This document shows, piece by piece, positions 8,241 to 18,223 of a DNA stretch of 64,000 nucleotides (the stretch's first letter is position 1; every line of letters starts with the position of its first letter). The notes below the pieces were generated by a model. That model searched no databases. It saw nothing but the letters and a program-made list of their open reading frames with translations, and was not told the origin of the DNA. The stretch covers positions 1 through 64,000 of the forward strand of contig JBKQIP010000174.1 of assembly GCA_052148295.1 (NCBI GenBank), written 5' to 3'. A program made the position numbers and the translations under genes. This DNA is from Bog-473 sp052148295 (GTDB lineage Bacteria > Actinomycetota > Acidimicrobiia > Acidimicrobiales > RAAP-2).

Positions 8241-8623
8241 TCCTTGATGGGCCGCACCAGCCCGCGGATCCCGGGCCAAAGGGTCAGGGATGAGCGCACC
8301 CGGCCGGGCCGAATGTTTCGCGGCAGCTTGCCGGCGATGGGGAGAAGCTTTCGGGCTCTTTCGACGCGTTCGGGCTGCTCATGCGGGCTGACGGAGATTG
8401 GCCGCGACCGGTGGTTAATTTGATGCGCCCGCCTCGGGTCCGTGGTCGTGCGGGATCTGCACTGGGGGGGATCAACCACGGACCCGGGCGGGACATCGGC
8501 GCAAAGGGGAGGCGCCTCGACCCAAACTATCGACCGAAGATAAGTGCACCGTAAGAAACGCGCTACAGGTCGATGTCACTCTGATGACTGCCGCCCGCCT
8601 CGCCTCCAGACTGATCAGGCCGG

Positions 8624-9664
8624 TCAGGCGGTCCTGGCGGCGCCAAGGTCGTCGAGCACATAGTCGAGAAGGGCCCGGCCGTGCTCTGACGCCACCTCGA
8701 TGTCGTCGGGCCGCACGATGACCTGGTTGAGTGACTGCAGTCGCAGAACATCGCCGTCCGCCTGAGTGTTGGGAAAGATCCCGGAGAACGACAAGCCGAG
8801 CTCGGCCACGTGGTCGGCGACGAGGGCGGTCGAGGGCACGTCCAGGGGAAGGTCGACGTAGAGAACGTCGATGCCCTCGCCGAAGAGCCGAGCCCGGATG
8901 GCGGCCACCGTGGGTCCGAGGTCCGCCCCGGGGTGGGTGACGTGGATCTGGACGGCGTTGTGCCCGAGCAGGGGCTCGATGTGCGTGTGGGTCCGGTCGG
9001 GCAGGCGGAGGTCCCGGGCCGGTTCGGCGAGCCGACCCCGAAGGCCGCATGTACGCAGGATCGTGTGCACGATGGCGCGGTGCTGGGCCGGGGCGTACAC
9101 CGGCCGGGTGTGACCGGCGCGAAGCTTCAAGTAGAAGAGGGCGGCCGACTGTCGACGCCCCCTCGTGGCGCCGGCCGCCTCGTTGGCCACCGACCCGGGA
9201 ATCCAACCCAGAAGGAACCCCGTTTCGTGTCCACCGAGATCGATGTTCGCCCGCTCGCTGTAGGGGTGAGCGGCCGTGACCTCGCTGTACATCCCGACCA
9301 GGCCGTGGTGGAGGGCCAGGTCCGACAGGAAACTCTTGACCCGGGGGAAGAGGTGGTGCCCTTGGGCCGCCGGAACGGTGACCGCCTGACCGGCATGGAC
9401 CACCAGATCGCGGGAGCTGTGGCGGGTCAGCGCCGCATGGCACAGGAGCCCACCCCCATGGTCGAGGGCGACGGCCGAAAGGAGCGTGCCCTGGGCGATC
9501 CGTCGTCCCACCTCGGCCCCGTCGTAGACCCAGGGCACGTCGTAGGTCTCGCCGTAGGCGGCGCGGATGGCGTCGGAGAGGAGGGGCGCCTCGTTGGGTC
9601 GGAGGAGGCGGATCGTGACATCGGGGGTGTCGTCCTTGTCGGAGACCGAACCGCGGTCGGGCAT
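8624..9664 (-). CDS. GNAT-like N-acetyltransferase domain protein
   Basis: The 346-residue protein begins with a GNAT-type segment (TIRLLRPNEAPLLSDAIRAA, residues about 17-36). The acetyl-CoA-binding core lies around AVTVPAAQGHHLFPRVKSFL and HGLVGMYSEVTAAHPYSERA (about 90-140). The stretch ETGFLLGWIPG is characteristic of a longer acetyltransferase family seen beside regulatory or ATP-binding proteins. The C-terminal half (about 190-346) resembles a second, degenerate alpha/beta module. The substrate is not predictable. It is transcribed alone, with about 275 bp of apparently empty sequence upstream. Confidence 0.6.
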   Translation of the reverse strand: MPDRGSVSDKDDTPDVTIRLLRPNEAPLLSDAIRAAYGETYDVPWVYDGAEVGRRIAQGTLLSAVALDHGGGLLCHAALTRHSSRDLVVHAGQAVTVPAAQGHHLFPRVKSFLSDLALHHGLVGMYSEVTAAHPYSERANIDLGGHETGFLLGWIPGSVANEAAGATRGRRQSAALFYLKLRAGHTRPVYAPAQHRAIVHTILRTCGLRGRLAEPARDLRLPDRTHTHIEPLLGHNAVQIHVTHPGADLGPTVAAIRARLFGEGIDVLYVDLPLDVPSTALVADHVAELGLSFSGIFPNTQADGDVLRLQSLNQVIVRPDDIEVASEHGRALLDYVLDDLGAARTA

Positions 9665-9938
9665 CGCCTGCAGTCTACGGACGTCCTCACGCAGGGCCGG
9701 GGCCGGTCGGGCCGGGCCAAGTCTCCGACCGGGCTCAGTGCCCCCTGCGACCTGACTCTGATCGCCTGGGCGGATGCGCCCGCGTACGAATGGTCAGGAC
9801 TTCGTCTCGACGTCGAGCGCGTGCGCATGGGGATGTGCGGCATTCCGGTGCGGCATTGGGTGCTGTGCACGACCGGCGCCGTCGAACCGTCCCCGGCGCT
9901 CCGACGGGTGGTGGTCGACCGGCCCTCGCGTCATGCGG

Positions 9939-10628
9939 TCACGACGCGCCCTGATGCGGGCCGCGGTCGCGTCGTTCGTCGCATCCCCCGTCGTCGAGGA
10001 TCAGGTTCGGCAGCGCCGACATGTCGTCGAAGAGGACGGCACTGCCCACGGAGAGCTGAGCCCCATCGGTCACGCCGCCGGAATAGGCGAAAACGGACAT
10101 GCCGGCCGCGAGTCCCGCCATCACACCCGAGGCGCTGTCCTCGACGACGGCACAGCGGTTTGGTGGAACGTCCATGCGAGAGGCGGCGTGGAGGAAGATG
10201 TCGGGAGCGGGCTTGGCGCGTTGCACTTCGTCTGCGCTGAAGAGGCGACCCTGGAATCTCTCGAAGAGACCGGTGAGGCCAAGGGTGTATGCCATTTTGG
10301 CGTGGCTCCCGCTGGAGGCGACGCATGTCGGTAGCGGGATCCGATCAAGGGCCGCGACCACGCCGGGCACGGGGACGAGCTCACGTCTGAAGACCTCGGC
10401 ATAGCGGCTCTCGAACTCAGCATCCCAGTCGACGCTCCGCCCGAGGTGCCGCTCGATCTCTTCGTGCATGAAGGCGGCTGAGCGACCGACGAATCTCTCC
10501 ACGATCTCCGATTCTGAGAGAGGCCATCCGAGACCGGCAAGTATGTCCGCCTCGGTACGCACGGCCAGGCGCTCACTGTCGACGAGCACACCGTCACAAT
10601 CAAAGATGACGAGAGCAAAACGACTCAC
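9939..10628 (-). CDS. HAD-superfamily hydrolase, beta-phosphoglucomutase/YieH-like subfamily
   Basis: The start is set at GTG 10628 because AAAGGGAGG lies about 8 nt upstream; the frame is open further but without a ribosome site. HAD motif I is FDCDGVLVDSE (nucleophile D10, acid/base D12). The helical cap covers about residues 15-80. Motif II is in CVASSGS, motif III around K in RAKPAPDIF, and motif IV is VVEDSASGV. These are subfamily IA features of small phosphatases or phosphoglucomutases acting on sugar phosphates in the cytoplasm; the substrate cannot be read from sequence. At about 229 residues it has the usual size. It is a stand-alone gene. Confidence 0.85.
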   Translation of the reverse strand: MSRFALVIFDCDGVLVDSERLAVRTEADILAGLGWPLSESEIVERFVGRSAAFMHEEIERHLGRSVDWDAEFESRYAEVFRRELVPVPGVVAALDRIPLPTCVASSGSHAKMAYTLGLTGLFERFQGRLFSADEVQRAKPAPDIFLHAASRMDVPPNRCAVVEDSASGVMAGLAAGMSVFAYSGGVTDGAQLSVGSAVLFDDMSALPNLILDDGGCDERRDRGPHQGAS

Positions 10629-11326
10629 GCAACGAGCCTCCCTTTGCGCCGGTGACCTCGATCGATGATCAGGTCCTCGCACGAACCGGACCTGACCGTA
10701 CCCGGGTGACGGGCCGGGCTTGACCGGTCAGGTTGCCGGCGCCCTCGGCCCCCTGGTCTCGCCCACGTCGGAGGTCCCTGAGACCCGGCGCACCGGTGAC
10801 GACGATGCCCACGATGATCAACATCTGTACCAGCACAACGGGCCAGTTCCGCCGCCCCGAGAACTCGACACCGCGGGGACCCGCGGTCAGAGTCGGGAAT
10901 GCCTGACCTTGCTCCCCCTCTCGTTGTGAGGTGGGGTCTTCCGCTCCCTCAGCAGTGGTCCAAATCGCGGTCCGAAACCGCGCAGCACATAGGCATTGCA
11001 ATGCCAGCTGTACCGGAAGAGGGGGCGCGCCAGTCGTAGCGTCGTGGGCGAAACCCGGCGAGCATGACGGTCAAGTCCTGGCGACAACGCCCTCCTCCCG
11101 AGCCGAGATCGATTGGTTCACTCTAAGGGCATGGCGCAGCGTCGCCAACCACAATGACCAGAATTCACGGTGCCGTCACGTCGAGCCTCCCCCGGCGTCG
11201 CGTAGACGACCCCTCTCGCCACCCCCTTTCCGGATCGGCCCGCCCGACGCACCTTCCGAGATGCCTGGTTGGAGATCGAGGGAGCCCCGGTAGGGCATCG
11301 CGACGCGGGTCGAGATGGGCCGCTCC
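10629..11326. other. 698-bp region without a convincing gene
   Basis: The region lies between the start of the HAD gene and the stop of the sensor kinase gene, both on the reverse strand. Near its HAD-proximal end is the HAD ribosome site. A reverse-strand frame around 10,670-10,880 encodes one hydrophobic helix (WPVVLVQMLIIVGIVV) followed by a basic tail, but no start codon with a ribosome site was found. It may be a remnant. Nothing else is recognisable on either strand. Confidence 0.4.
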
Positions 11327-12733
11327 TCAGGTCGAAGGCAGGGATTCCATGGCGGCGGCCGGCTCGTGCCACGGCTTCATGGTGAGGACGAAACGGGACC
11401 CGCCGTTGGCGGCCAGAGGCGACTCGGCCCGGATGGTCGCCCCCATGGCCGCCGCCAGCTCGGCCACGATGGCCAATCCGAGGCCCGAGCCCACCTTCCG
11501 GTTCGGACCGCGATCGGTATGGTAGAAGCGCTCGAACACGCGGGTCAGGTCGGCCGGCGCGATGCCGGGACCGTCGTCCTCGACCGAGACGGTGCAGGCG
11601 GACAGGCCCATCACGTCGGCCGGTGTGAGGGTGACGCGAACGGCCGTCCGGGCGAAGGTGAGCGCGTTCTCGATGAGGTTGGCCAGGAGCTGGGCCACGC
11701 GATCCGGATCGGCCGCCACCATGACCCCGCCGCCCTCGGGGACCTGCACCGAGAGGTGCAGCCCGCTCTTCTCGGCCAGCGGGTGAAAACCCTCGGCGGT
11801 GATGCCCACGACCTCGGCCAAGTCGGTCGGACGGATCCGGAAGGAGAGCTGTTGCGCCTCGAGCTTGCCCAGATCGAGCAGGTCACCGACCAGCCGCTCG
11901 AGGCGCTGCGACTCGGCGATGATGACCCCGGCCGCCTGGGACGTGTCATCGATCGCACCGTCACTGATGGCCTCGGCGAAGCCGCGGATCGAAGTCAGCG
12001 GAGTGCGGAGATCGTGCGACACCGACAGGAGCAGCTGCCGTTCCCGGTTCTGGCCGTCAGCCAGGCTCTGGGCCATGACGTTGATCGACCGGCCCAGGGA
12101 CGAGAACTCGGTGTAATCGCCCTCATGAATGGGTACGCGGCTCTGGAGGTCACCCGCCGCGATCTGACCGGTCACCTCCGTCGCCTCGATGAGGGGTCTG
12201 GTCATCCGCCGGCTCAATTGCCACGCCACCAGGGCGGCGACGAGCAGGGTGATGGACCCGACGGCGAAGAAATAGATCCAGCTCGGGCCCAGGTCCCCGA
12301 TGTCACGGGTGAGGACGATCGCCACCTGTCCGGGCACGAGGAGGCGCTCCCGCTCGGCGGCGGTCAGCGTCACCGGAGCCGCGGCATAGACCAGATTGCC
12401 GTTCTGACCGGAAACCGTCTCCCCCGCCAGCAGTCGTTCGGGTTGCAGGTCGGTCGCGGAGATTCCGTTCGGGGTTGCCCCCGTCACCGTTCCGTCCGCA
12501 CCGATCCTGACGAACCGGGCGTCCTCCAGCCGAAGGACGCGGCGCACCACCGCCAGCACACCGAGCTTTTCCGTGTTCACCGACCCCGACGTCAGCGACT
12601 GGGCCTCGGTCACCAGCTGCTGCCGTGCCTGGTTGCGGGCCGAGTTGCGGGTCAAGATCAGGGTCCCGGCGCCGGCGACGACGAGCACACCGGCCACCAG
12701 GCCCACCAGGGCCACCATCAGGCGTCGTCGCAC
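11327..12733 (-). CDS. Sensor histidine kinase, OmpR-partner class
   Basis: The 468-residue inner-membrane kinase has TM1 at about 6-28, an extracytoplasmic loop to about 150, and TM2 at about 152-174. A HAMP linker follows, with a HisKA domain (phospho-acceptor H240 in LLSVSHDLRTPL) and an HATPase_c domain (N-box LANLIENAL, G1 DDGPGIAP, G2 GSGLGLAI). The gene follows its response regulator (stop 12766) by 32 bp, so the two form an operon. The sensing loop has no recognisable domain, and the stimulus is unknown. Confidence 0.92.
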   Translation of the reverse strand: MRRRLMVALVGLVAGVLVVAGAGTLILTRNSARNQARQQLVTEAQSLTSGSVNTEKLGVLAVVRRVLRLEDARFVRIGADGTVTGATPNGISATDLQPERLLAGETVSGQNGNLVYAAAPVTLTAAERERLLVPGQVAIVLTRDIGDLGPSWIYFFAVGSITLLVAALVAWQLSRRMTRPLIEATEVTGQIAAGDLQSRVPIHEGDYTEFSSLGRSINVMAQSLADGQNRERQLLLSVSHDLRTPLTSIRGFAEAISDGAIDDTSQAAGVIIAESQRLERLVGDLLDLGKLEAQQLSFRIRPTDLAEVVGITAEGFHPLAEKSGLHLSVQVPEGGGVMVAADPDRVAQLLANLIENALTFARTAVRVTLTPADVMGLSACTVSVEDDGPGIAPADLTRVFERFYHTDRGPNRKVGSGLGLAIVAELAAAMGATIRAESPLAANGGSRFVLTMKPWHEPAAAMESLPST

Positions 12734-12765
12734 GCGGTCACCTCGCTCTCCTCATGGCGATCGAG

Positions 12766-13443
12766 TCAACCGAGTCGGTAGCCAACGCCCCACACCGTGG
12801 CCAGTGGAAGGCTGTCGCCGAGCTTCTTGCGGAGCTGGGCCACATGGACATCGACCGTGCGCACGTCGCCGTACCAGTCCGCTCCCCAGACCCCGTCGAG
12901 GAGCTGCTGCCGGGACAGAGCCAACCCGGCGTTCTGGGAGAGGAAGGAGAGGAGGTCGAATTCGCGGTTGGCCAGGTCGACGACCTCGCCTCCGCAGCGC
13001 GCCTCCCGTCGCCGCAGGTCGACCTCGAGGTCACCGATGGCGATGACCTCCTGCTCCTTCGCGGCGCCCTGCGTGCGGCGCAGGATGGCCCGTACCCGGG
13101 CCACCAGCTCCCGGGGCGAGAACGGCTTGACCAGATAATCGTCGGCACCGAGCTCGAGACCCAGAATGCGGTCCACTTCGTCGTCGCGCGCGGTGAGAAA
13201 GAGCACGGGCGTGTCCTGGCGGGACCGGATCTCCCGGCACACGTCGAAGCCGTCACGCCGCCCGGGCAGGCCGACATCGAGGATGACGATCGCCGCATCC
13301 TCTTGCTTGACCAGCTCAAGCCCGCGATCCCCGTCGGGGGCCAGCAGCACACGGAAGCCGTCCCGGCGCAGGTACAGATCGACCAGGTCGGCGATGTGAG
13401 GATCGTCCTCGATCACGATGATCGTGCCAACGGGAGTGTCCAC
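12766..13443 (-). CDS. OmpR/PhoB-family response regulator
   Basis: The 225-residue protein begins at GTG. Its receiver domain has an acidic pocket EDD at 12-14, phosphorylation site D56, T84 and K106 (VKPFSP). A winged-helix DNA-binding domain at about 130-225 carries RTVDVHVAQLRKKL as recognition helix and GVGYRLG at the end. Phosphorylation by the downstream kinase should promote dimerisation and promoter binding. About 100 bp of non-coding sequence upstream separates it from the aldehyde dehydrogenase gene and presumably carries the promoter. Confidence 0.93.
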   Translation of the reverse strand: MDTPVGTIIVIEDDPHIADLVDLYLRRDGFRVLLAPDGDRGLELVKQEDAAIVILDVGLPGRRDGFDVCREIRSRQDTPVLFLTARDDEVDRILGLELGADDYLVKPFSPRELVARVRAILRRTQGAAKEQEVIAIGDLEVDLRRREARCGGEVVDLANREFDLLSFLSQNAGLALSRQQLLDGVWGADWYGDVRTVDVHVAQLRKKLGDSLPLATVWGVGYRLG

Positions 13444-13543
13444 GTCCCTAGCCTGGCACTTGGCGCAGTCCGCGGGGGGCCAAGGGCCGATCCCTTACAC
13501 AACCCTCATGTTTGGGCGCCGCACGTCTGGGCGCCCGGCGGCG

Positions 13544-14989
13544 TCAGGACACCAGCCCACCGGTGTTGATGTTGAGGCCGTCGGCCGACTTGGAGCGGTG
13601 CACCACCTGGAACTCGGAGAACTCGGCCAGGCCCCAGGGGCCGTTCTCCACGCCGATGCCGCTCCACTTGAAGCCGCCGAAGGGTTGTGAGGGCGACAGC
13701 GCCAGGTGGGTGTTGACCCACGCGGTACCGCACTCGAGTTGGGCTGCCACCGCGGCCGCCCGGTCGGGGTCGGCGCTCCACACCGAGCCCGACAACCCGA
13801 AATGGGTGGCGTTGGCCCGGTCGATGGCGTCTCCCTCGTTGCGGTAGGAGATCACCGGGAGGGCCGGCCCGAACTGTTCCTCGTCGACGATGCGGGTGCC
13901 GTCGGTGAGCCCGGCCAGAATGGTCGGCTCGAAGAAGTAGCCGGGCCGGTCCATGGCGTGGCCACCCGAGGCGGCCCGGGCTCCCTCGGACAGCGCGTCC
14001 GCCACGAGCTCCTTGACCCGCTCGTACTGCGGCTCGTTGTTGATGGGACCCAACTTGGCACCCTCTTCGGTCCCGTCGCCCACCTTGATCGCCTTGGCGT
14101 GCCCGGCCAGCGCGTCCACCACCTCGTCGTACATCGCCTCGGGCACGTAGACCCGCTTGATGGCCGAGCACACCTGCCCGTTGTTGTTGAACGCCCCGGC
14201 GAAGATCGCCCGGGCGACGGTGCCCGGGTCGGCGTCGTCAAGGACGATGGCGGGGTCGTTCCCTCCCAGCTCGAGGGTGACTCTCTTCAGATCCGGCGCC
14301 GCCGACATGGCGACCTTCTTCCCCGTCTCGATGGAACCGGTGAAGCTGATCTTGCGAGGAACCGGGTGACTGGTCATCCATGCACCCAGTTCGTCGCCAC
14401 CGCTCACCACGTTGACCACGCCGGGGGGGAGGGTGTCGCGCAGCAGCTCCCCGATCTTGAGCGTGGTCAACGGCGTGAACGGCGACGGCTTGAGCACCAT
14501 GGTGTTCCCGGCCAGCAGGGCCGGGGCGATCTTCCAGAACGCCAACGTGAGAGGGAAGTTCCACGGCGTGATGGCGGCCACGACACCCAGAGGGCGACGC
14601 GCCACCTCCACGATCGCCTCGGCGTCGTCCTGGATGATCTGTGGTGGCGTCTCGAGGTTGGCGAAGTACTGGCACCAGATGGCGGCGGCGAAGACCTCGA
14701 CGCCGGCGTCGGCCAACGGCTTGCCCTGCTCGCTGGTCAGGAGCGGGGCCAACTCGCCCGACGAGGCCAACAGCACGTCGGCCACCCTGAGCAGCGTGGA
14801 CCGTCGTGCCGCCTCGTCGCTCTTCCAGTCACGCGAGGCCTTGGCGGCGGCGTCGAACGCCGCGTCGAGCTGTTGCCGGCTGCACTCGGGGGCCTGGGCG
14901 AACACCTCGCCGGTGGCGGGATTCCGGATCCCGAAGGACGCTGCGGCCGGAACGGCGTCTCCTCCGATGGTCATCACGTAGTCGGGCAT
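13544..14989 (-). CDS. NAD(P)-dependent aldehyde dehydrogenase
   Basis: The start is set at ATG 14989 by AAGGGGG about 7 nt upstream, giving 481 aa, the family norm. Visible signatures are the cofactor site PWNFPLTLAFWKIAPALLAG, the FTGSIETGK loop, the catalytic glutamate in LELGGNDPA, the catalytic cysteine in NNNGQVCSA, and EQFGPALPVI. The order and GFKWSGIG near the end are as in class-3-like/succinate-semialdehyde-type dehydrogenases, but the natural aldehyde is not predictable. It oxidises an aldehyde to the acid in the cytoplasm. It is transcribed alone, upstream of the two-component operon. Confidence 0.92.
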   Translation of the reverse strand: MPDYVMTIGGDAVPAAASFGIRNPATGEVFAQAPECSRQQLDAAFDAAAKASRDWKSDEAARRSTLLRVADVLLASSGELAPLLTSEQGKPLADAGVEVFAAAIWCQYFANLETPPQIIQDDAEAIVEVARRPLGVVAAITPWNFPLTLAFWKIAPALLAGNTMVLKPSPFTPLTTLKIGELLRDTLPPGVVNVVSGGDELGAWMTSHPVPRKISFTGSIETGKKVAMSAAPDLKRVTLELGGNDPAIVLDDADPGTVARAIFAGAFNNNGQVCSAIKRVYVPEAMYDEVVDALAGHAKAIKVGDGTEEGAKLGPINNEPQYERVKELVADALSEGARAASGGHAMDRPGYFFEPTILAGLTDGTRIVDEEQFGPALPVISYRNEGDAIDRANATHFGLSGSVWSADPDRAAAVAAQLECGTAWVNTHLALSPSQPFGGFKWSGIGVENGPWGLAEFSEFQVVHRSKSADGLNINTGGLVS

Positions 14990-15167
14990 GGCGACCCCCT
15001 TGCTCAAGGTCTGGTGAGGGAACATCCCCCAGAACGAAGTCGAGACTCGACTCCCGGGCCATCTTCCCAGAACTCGGGGCGCGACTCAACGGGACCGCCG
15101 GGGCCCGGCCCCCAGCCCCAGCCTCGACCAATCGGTTGCGTCCCCGGGGCTCGCCCACCGATCGACG

Positions 15168-15356
15168 TCAGCTGGCCCCGCTCGGGCGCATCTTGAACCA
15201 GTTCGGGGCGCCCAGCACGTCCTGCTCGGCCACCCGCTGGCGCCGTTGCGGGTCCTCCCCGAAGACCCTGACTGGCAACGGGTTGTCGCGCCTGCCCCGC
15301 GAGAGGAGGGCGATGGCCGCGGGCATCTCATCGGGACGAGCGGCTCGGACCAGCAC
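15168..15356 (-). pseudogene. N-terminal fragment of a GNAT acetyltransferase
   Basis: The frame from GTG 15356 reads VLVRAARPDEMPAAIALLSR and NPLPVRVFGEDPQRRQRVAE. This is like the beginning of an actinobacterial GNAT family in which NP..V.VFG.DP.RR precedes the acetyl-CoA core. The similarity stops near residue 45, and the rest (VLGAPNWFKMRPSGAS) is unrelated. The core domain is absent downstream. It is a truncated remnant between the aldehyde dehydrogenase and the permease genes. Confidence 0.4.
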
Positions 15357-15392
15357 GACCGGCCCGGGACGCGTTGGCCATGGGCAGCAAAC

Positions 15393-18005
15393 CTATTCTG
15401 CCCGGAGCATGACGGCGGTGGGGGTACGCGCCGCGACCCGGGCCGGATAGGCGGCGACGACGTTGGCCAGGACCAGCGTCCCGAGGGCGACCAGGACGAC
15501 CGACACGGCAGGCACCGTCGGCTCCGCGACGGCGTAGATCTGCCGGGCGAAGAGATCCCAGAGCCAGCGCCCGAGCACGATCCCGGCCGGCACGCCCACC
15601 ACCACCCCGATCACCGCTGAGATGGACGCCTGCCACGCCACGGCCCCCGCCAACTGCCGGTGGGTGAAGCCGATGGTCTTCAACAGCGCCAGATCACGTC
15701 GCCGCCGCCGGACGGACGCGGCGAGGGTGAGCGCCAGCGCGGTGATGGCACCCAGCGCAAGCGCCCCGACGAGCAGGGCCGGGGTGCCACCGATGGTCCG
15801 GTAGTCCACGATCTCGGCCGGTCGCTGGACACCCTGCACGATGACGCGGTTGCCCAAGCCCGCACCACCGGGGACCTCGGCGAAGTCCCGGTTGGCCGCC
15901 GTGGCGATGCGCTCCAGATTGGCCCGACCGGCGGCCGCCGGCACGCCGCTGCGCAACCGTACGAAGACCAGGCTTGCGCCGTTGAGCGTGGGATACGGCG
16001 TGCTGATCGCCCTTCGGAACGCCGGCGGGAGGACATCGAAGGAGACGAGCGCCCCCGTGCCCATGGACGTGTGGTCCTCGACCAGGCTGGCGAAGCCGAC
16101 CGCGGGCAAGGTGGCCGTCCCGACGACGGCGAGGCGGGTCGGTGGGACGTAGGTCGGTGCGTTCTTCGGGGTCCCGTAGGTCACCACGACGGTGTCGCCC
16201 AACCGCTTGTGCAACTGCGCCATGGTCGCGGCGCCGAGCACGATCTGGCGTGGGTCGTCGAGCGCATGACCCGAGAGGATCGGCGGGGTGAGGGAGGCGT
16301 GGACGTCGCCGAACAGGACGGGGGTGTTCTGGCCGTCGATGTCCATGTCGTTGTAATTGGCGGCCGTTGCCGCGGCGACATCGGGGTCATGGCGGAGGAG
16401 CGTGAGGGTCTGCGGGGGGACACCGGCGTTGCCGGACCCCACCTGGTTGAACATGTAGCTCCAGTTCCATCCGTAGAGGGCGGGACGGTTCACCAAGGTC
16501 TGCAAGCTGCTCCCGAAGGTGACCGTGGCCACCACCAGTGCCACGGCCAACGCGGTGCCCACCAAGGCCGAGCGCACCGGCACCGCGGTGCGACCCGTGC
16601 CCGGCTCGAGCGCCATTCGTGCCCCCACTACGCCCGGCGGGGGAAGACCCGCCGCCGCCGCTGCGGCGACGACCTTGGAGGTGGCCGGTGGGGCCAACCG
16701 GGTCCGCAGCGCGGTGCGATGGGGCGCCCCCAGAGAGACCAGGACGGCGGCGGCGGCACCGAGGCCGGCGATCAACACGAGCAGGCCGGCGCCGAGCACC
16801 GTCCAGTCGGCCGAGACGCCGCGCGACGGGTACACGACCCGCACGGGGCCGAGGGGCGAGAGGGGCGAGAGGGCCAGGGCGACCACGACGGCCAGCACCG
16901 ACCCGAGCAGGACGGCGCCCAGGATCCCGACGAGACCGTCCGCCGCGGTGGTGGCCGGGCCGGCGCCGAGTGCCCGTAGCACCCCCTCGTCCTCGGCGCT
17001 CTCGCGCACCCGGCGCGAGATCATCTGCGCGCCGATCAGCAGAGCGGCCAGCAGGGCGACCAGCCCGAACATGGCGAGGGCGATGGCGATGGGCTTGAGG
17101 GCCCGGTCAGCCTTGGACGCCACGGGCGCCGAGGCATGGAACGAGTGGGTCGACGAGGTCGGGATCACGCGGGCCAGCTCGTGTTCGACGGCGAGCACGT
17201 CGCCACTGCCGTGATCGAGTTGGAGGCCGTAGGTCGTGGCCGCCGAGAAGGACACCTTCAGATCGGCCAGGACCTCCCGGGCCAACGCGGGGGTGAAGAC
17301 GATGATGGTGGGGGTGCGGTCGATGTCGTCCTGTACGATCCCGTTGTTGAAGTCGACGAGACCCACGATCGTGGCCTCCACGAGGAGCTTGGGCTTCACG
17401 CGCGCCGTACCGAATCCGGGTAGGGACTGTTGAGCCGTGGTGTACAGGCCGTAGGGAACCACCTGCCCCAGATGGAAGCCGAGCAATCGCGCCGCCGAGG
17501 GCGTCATCATGATCTGGTCGGGCCGGTCCGGGTCGGCCATCCGGCCGTCGACCACGGTCACGCGGTCCTGGTCGAAGAAGAGCCCGTTGACGCTGGCGGT
17601 CGGGTACGCCAGCCCGAGGGTGCTGGTGCGTGGAGCTTCGTCGGGCCCCAGGGGAACGCCGTTCAACTCGATCGCCTCTCGTGCGACCCGCACGTGCGGG
17701 AGATGGCTGATCTGGCGGGTCAGAGCCGGCGAGTAGCTCGGACTCGACCCCGGGAGGCCATACCCCGAGTAGACGGACACCTCCAGGTCCGACGGGTTGG
17801 TGCCGGCCAGGAAGGTGGTGAACGACGACTGCGTGCGTCGAGCGGACGCCACGCCGGCCATGGCCAGGCCCCCAACGAGGGCGATGAGGAGGACCAGGGA
17901 CAGGTAGCCGCCCCAACGCCGGCCGATGGTGGCCCGGAAGCGGTACCACGCGACCCTCAGGGCGCGGCTCACGGGATCATGCCCGGGGTCCGTGGACCTC
18001 CTCAT
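15393..18005 (-). CDS. FtsX/MacB-type ABC transporter permease (870 aa)
   Basis: The protein has the double-FtsX layout. TM1 is at about 33-53, then a large extracytoplasmic MacB_PCD-like domain to about 300. Three to four helices cover about 305-430, a second external domain about 505-735, and three C-terminal helices end in the family tail VAARTPTAVMLRAE. Such permeases pair with a LolD/MacB-like ATPase to move lipids, lipoproteins or peptides across the envelope, or to work as mechanotransmitters. The likely ATPase is at 21971-22669, separated by two regulators, a remnant permease and a kinase. That split is unusual, since the pair is normally adjacent. Confidence 0.88.
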   Translation of the reverse strand: MRRSTDPGHDPVSRALRVAWYRFRATIGRRWGGYLSLVLLIALVGGLAMAGVASARRTQSSFTTFLAGTNPSDLEVSVYSGYGLPGSSPSYSPALTRQISHLPHVRVAREAIELNGVPLGPDEAPRTSTLGLAYPTASVNGLFFDQDRVTVVDGRMADPDRPDQIMMTPSAARLLGFHLGQVVPYGLYTTAQQSLPGFGTARVKPKLLVEATIVGLVDFNNGIVQDDIDRTPTIIVFTPALAREVLADLKVSFSAATTYGLQLDHGSGDVLAVEHELARVIPTSSTHSFHASAPVASKADRALKPIAIALAMFGLVALLAALLIGAQMISRRVRESAEDEGVLRALGAGPATTAADGLVGILGAVLLGSVLAVVVALALSPLSPLGPVRVVYPSRGVSADWTVLGAGLLVLIAGLGAAAAVLVSLGAPHRTALRTRLAPPATSKVVAAAAAAGLPPPGVVGARMALEPGTGRTAVPVRSALVGTALAVALVVATVTFGSSLQTLVNRPALYGWNWSYMFNQVGSGNAGVPPQTLTLLRHDPDVAAATAANYNDMDIDGQNTPVLFGDVHASLTPPILSGHALDDPRQIVLGAATMAQLHKRLGDTVVVTYGTPKNAPTYVPPTRLAVVGTATLPAVGFASLVEDHTSMGTGALVSFDVLPPAFRRAISTPYPTLNGASLVFVRLRSGVPAAAGRANLERIATAANRDFAEVPGGAGLGNRVIVQGVQRPAEIVDYRTIGGTPALLVGALALGAITALALTLAASVRRRRRDLALLKTIGFTHRQLAGAVAWQASISAVIGVVVGVPAGIVLGRWLWDLFARQIYAVAEPTVPAVSVVLVALGTLVLANVVAAYPARVAARTPTAVMLRAE

Positions 18006-18223
18006 GACACCAACCCTCCCCTGAACGTGCGGCTCCTAGCCCACCAGGACAGTGTCCCGTGGACCGGCGTCATGGCCAAGGGTGTCACCATCCGGGGCGA
18101 CGGGGTACCACCACCACTGCCACCACTGCGTCCCGGCCATCTCCCGAAGGCCCCGCCCGATGATCCGGGCGCACCGCCTGGTCCGGCTGCCGCCCAGCCC
18201 GTCGCGCTACCGTGACCGTACAG

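Noticed and set aside
13706..15196. A 496-codon forward frame opposite the aldehyde dehydrogenase
   Set aside because: The reverse-strand gene has all catalytic motifs; the forward frame has none.
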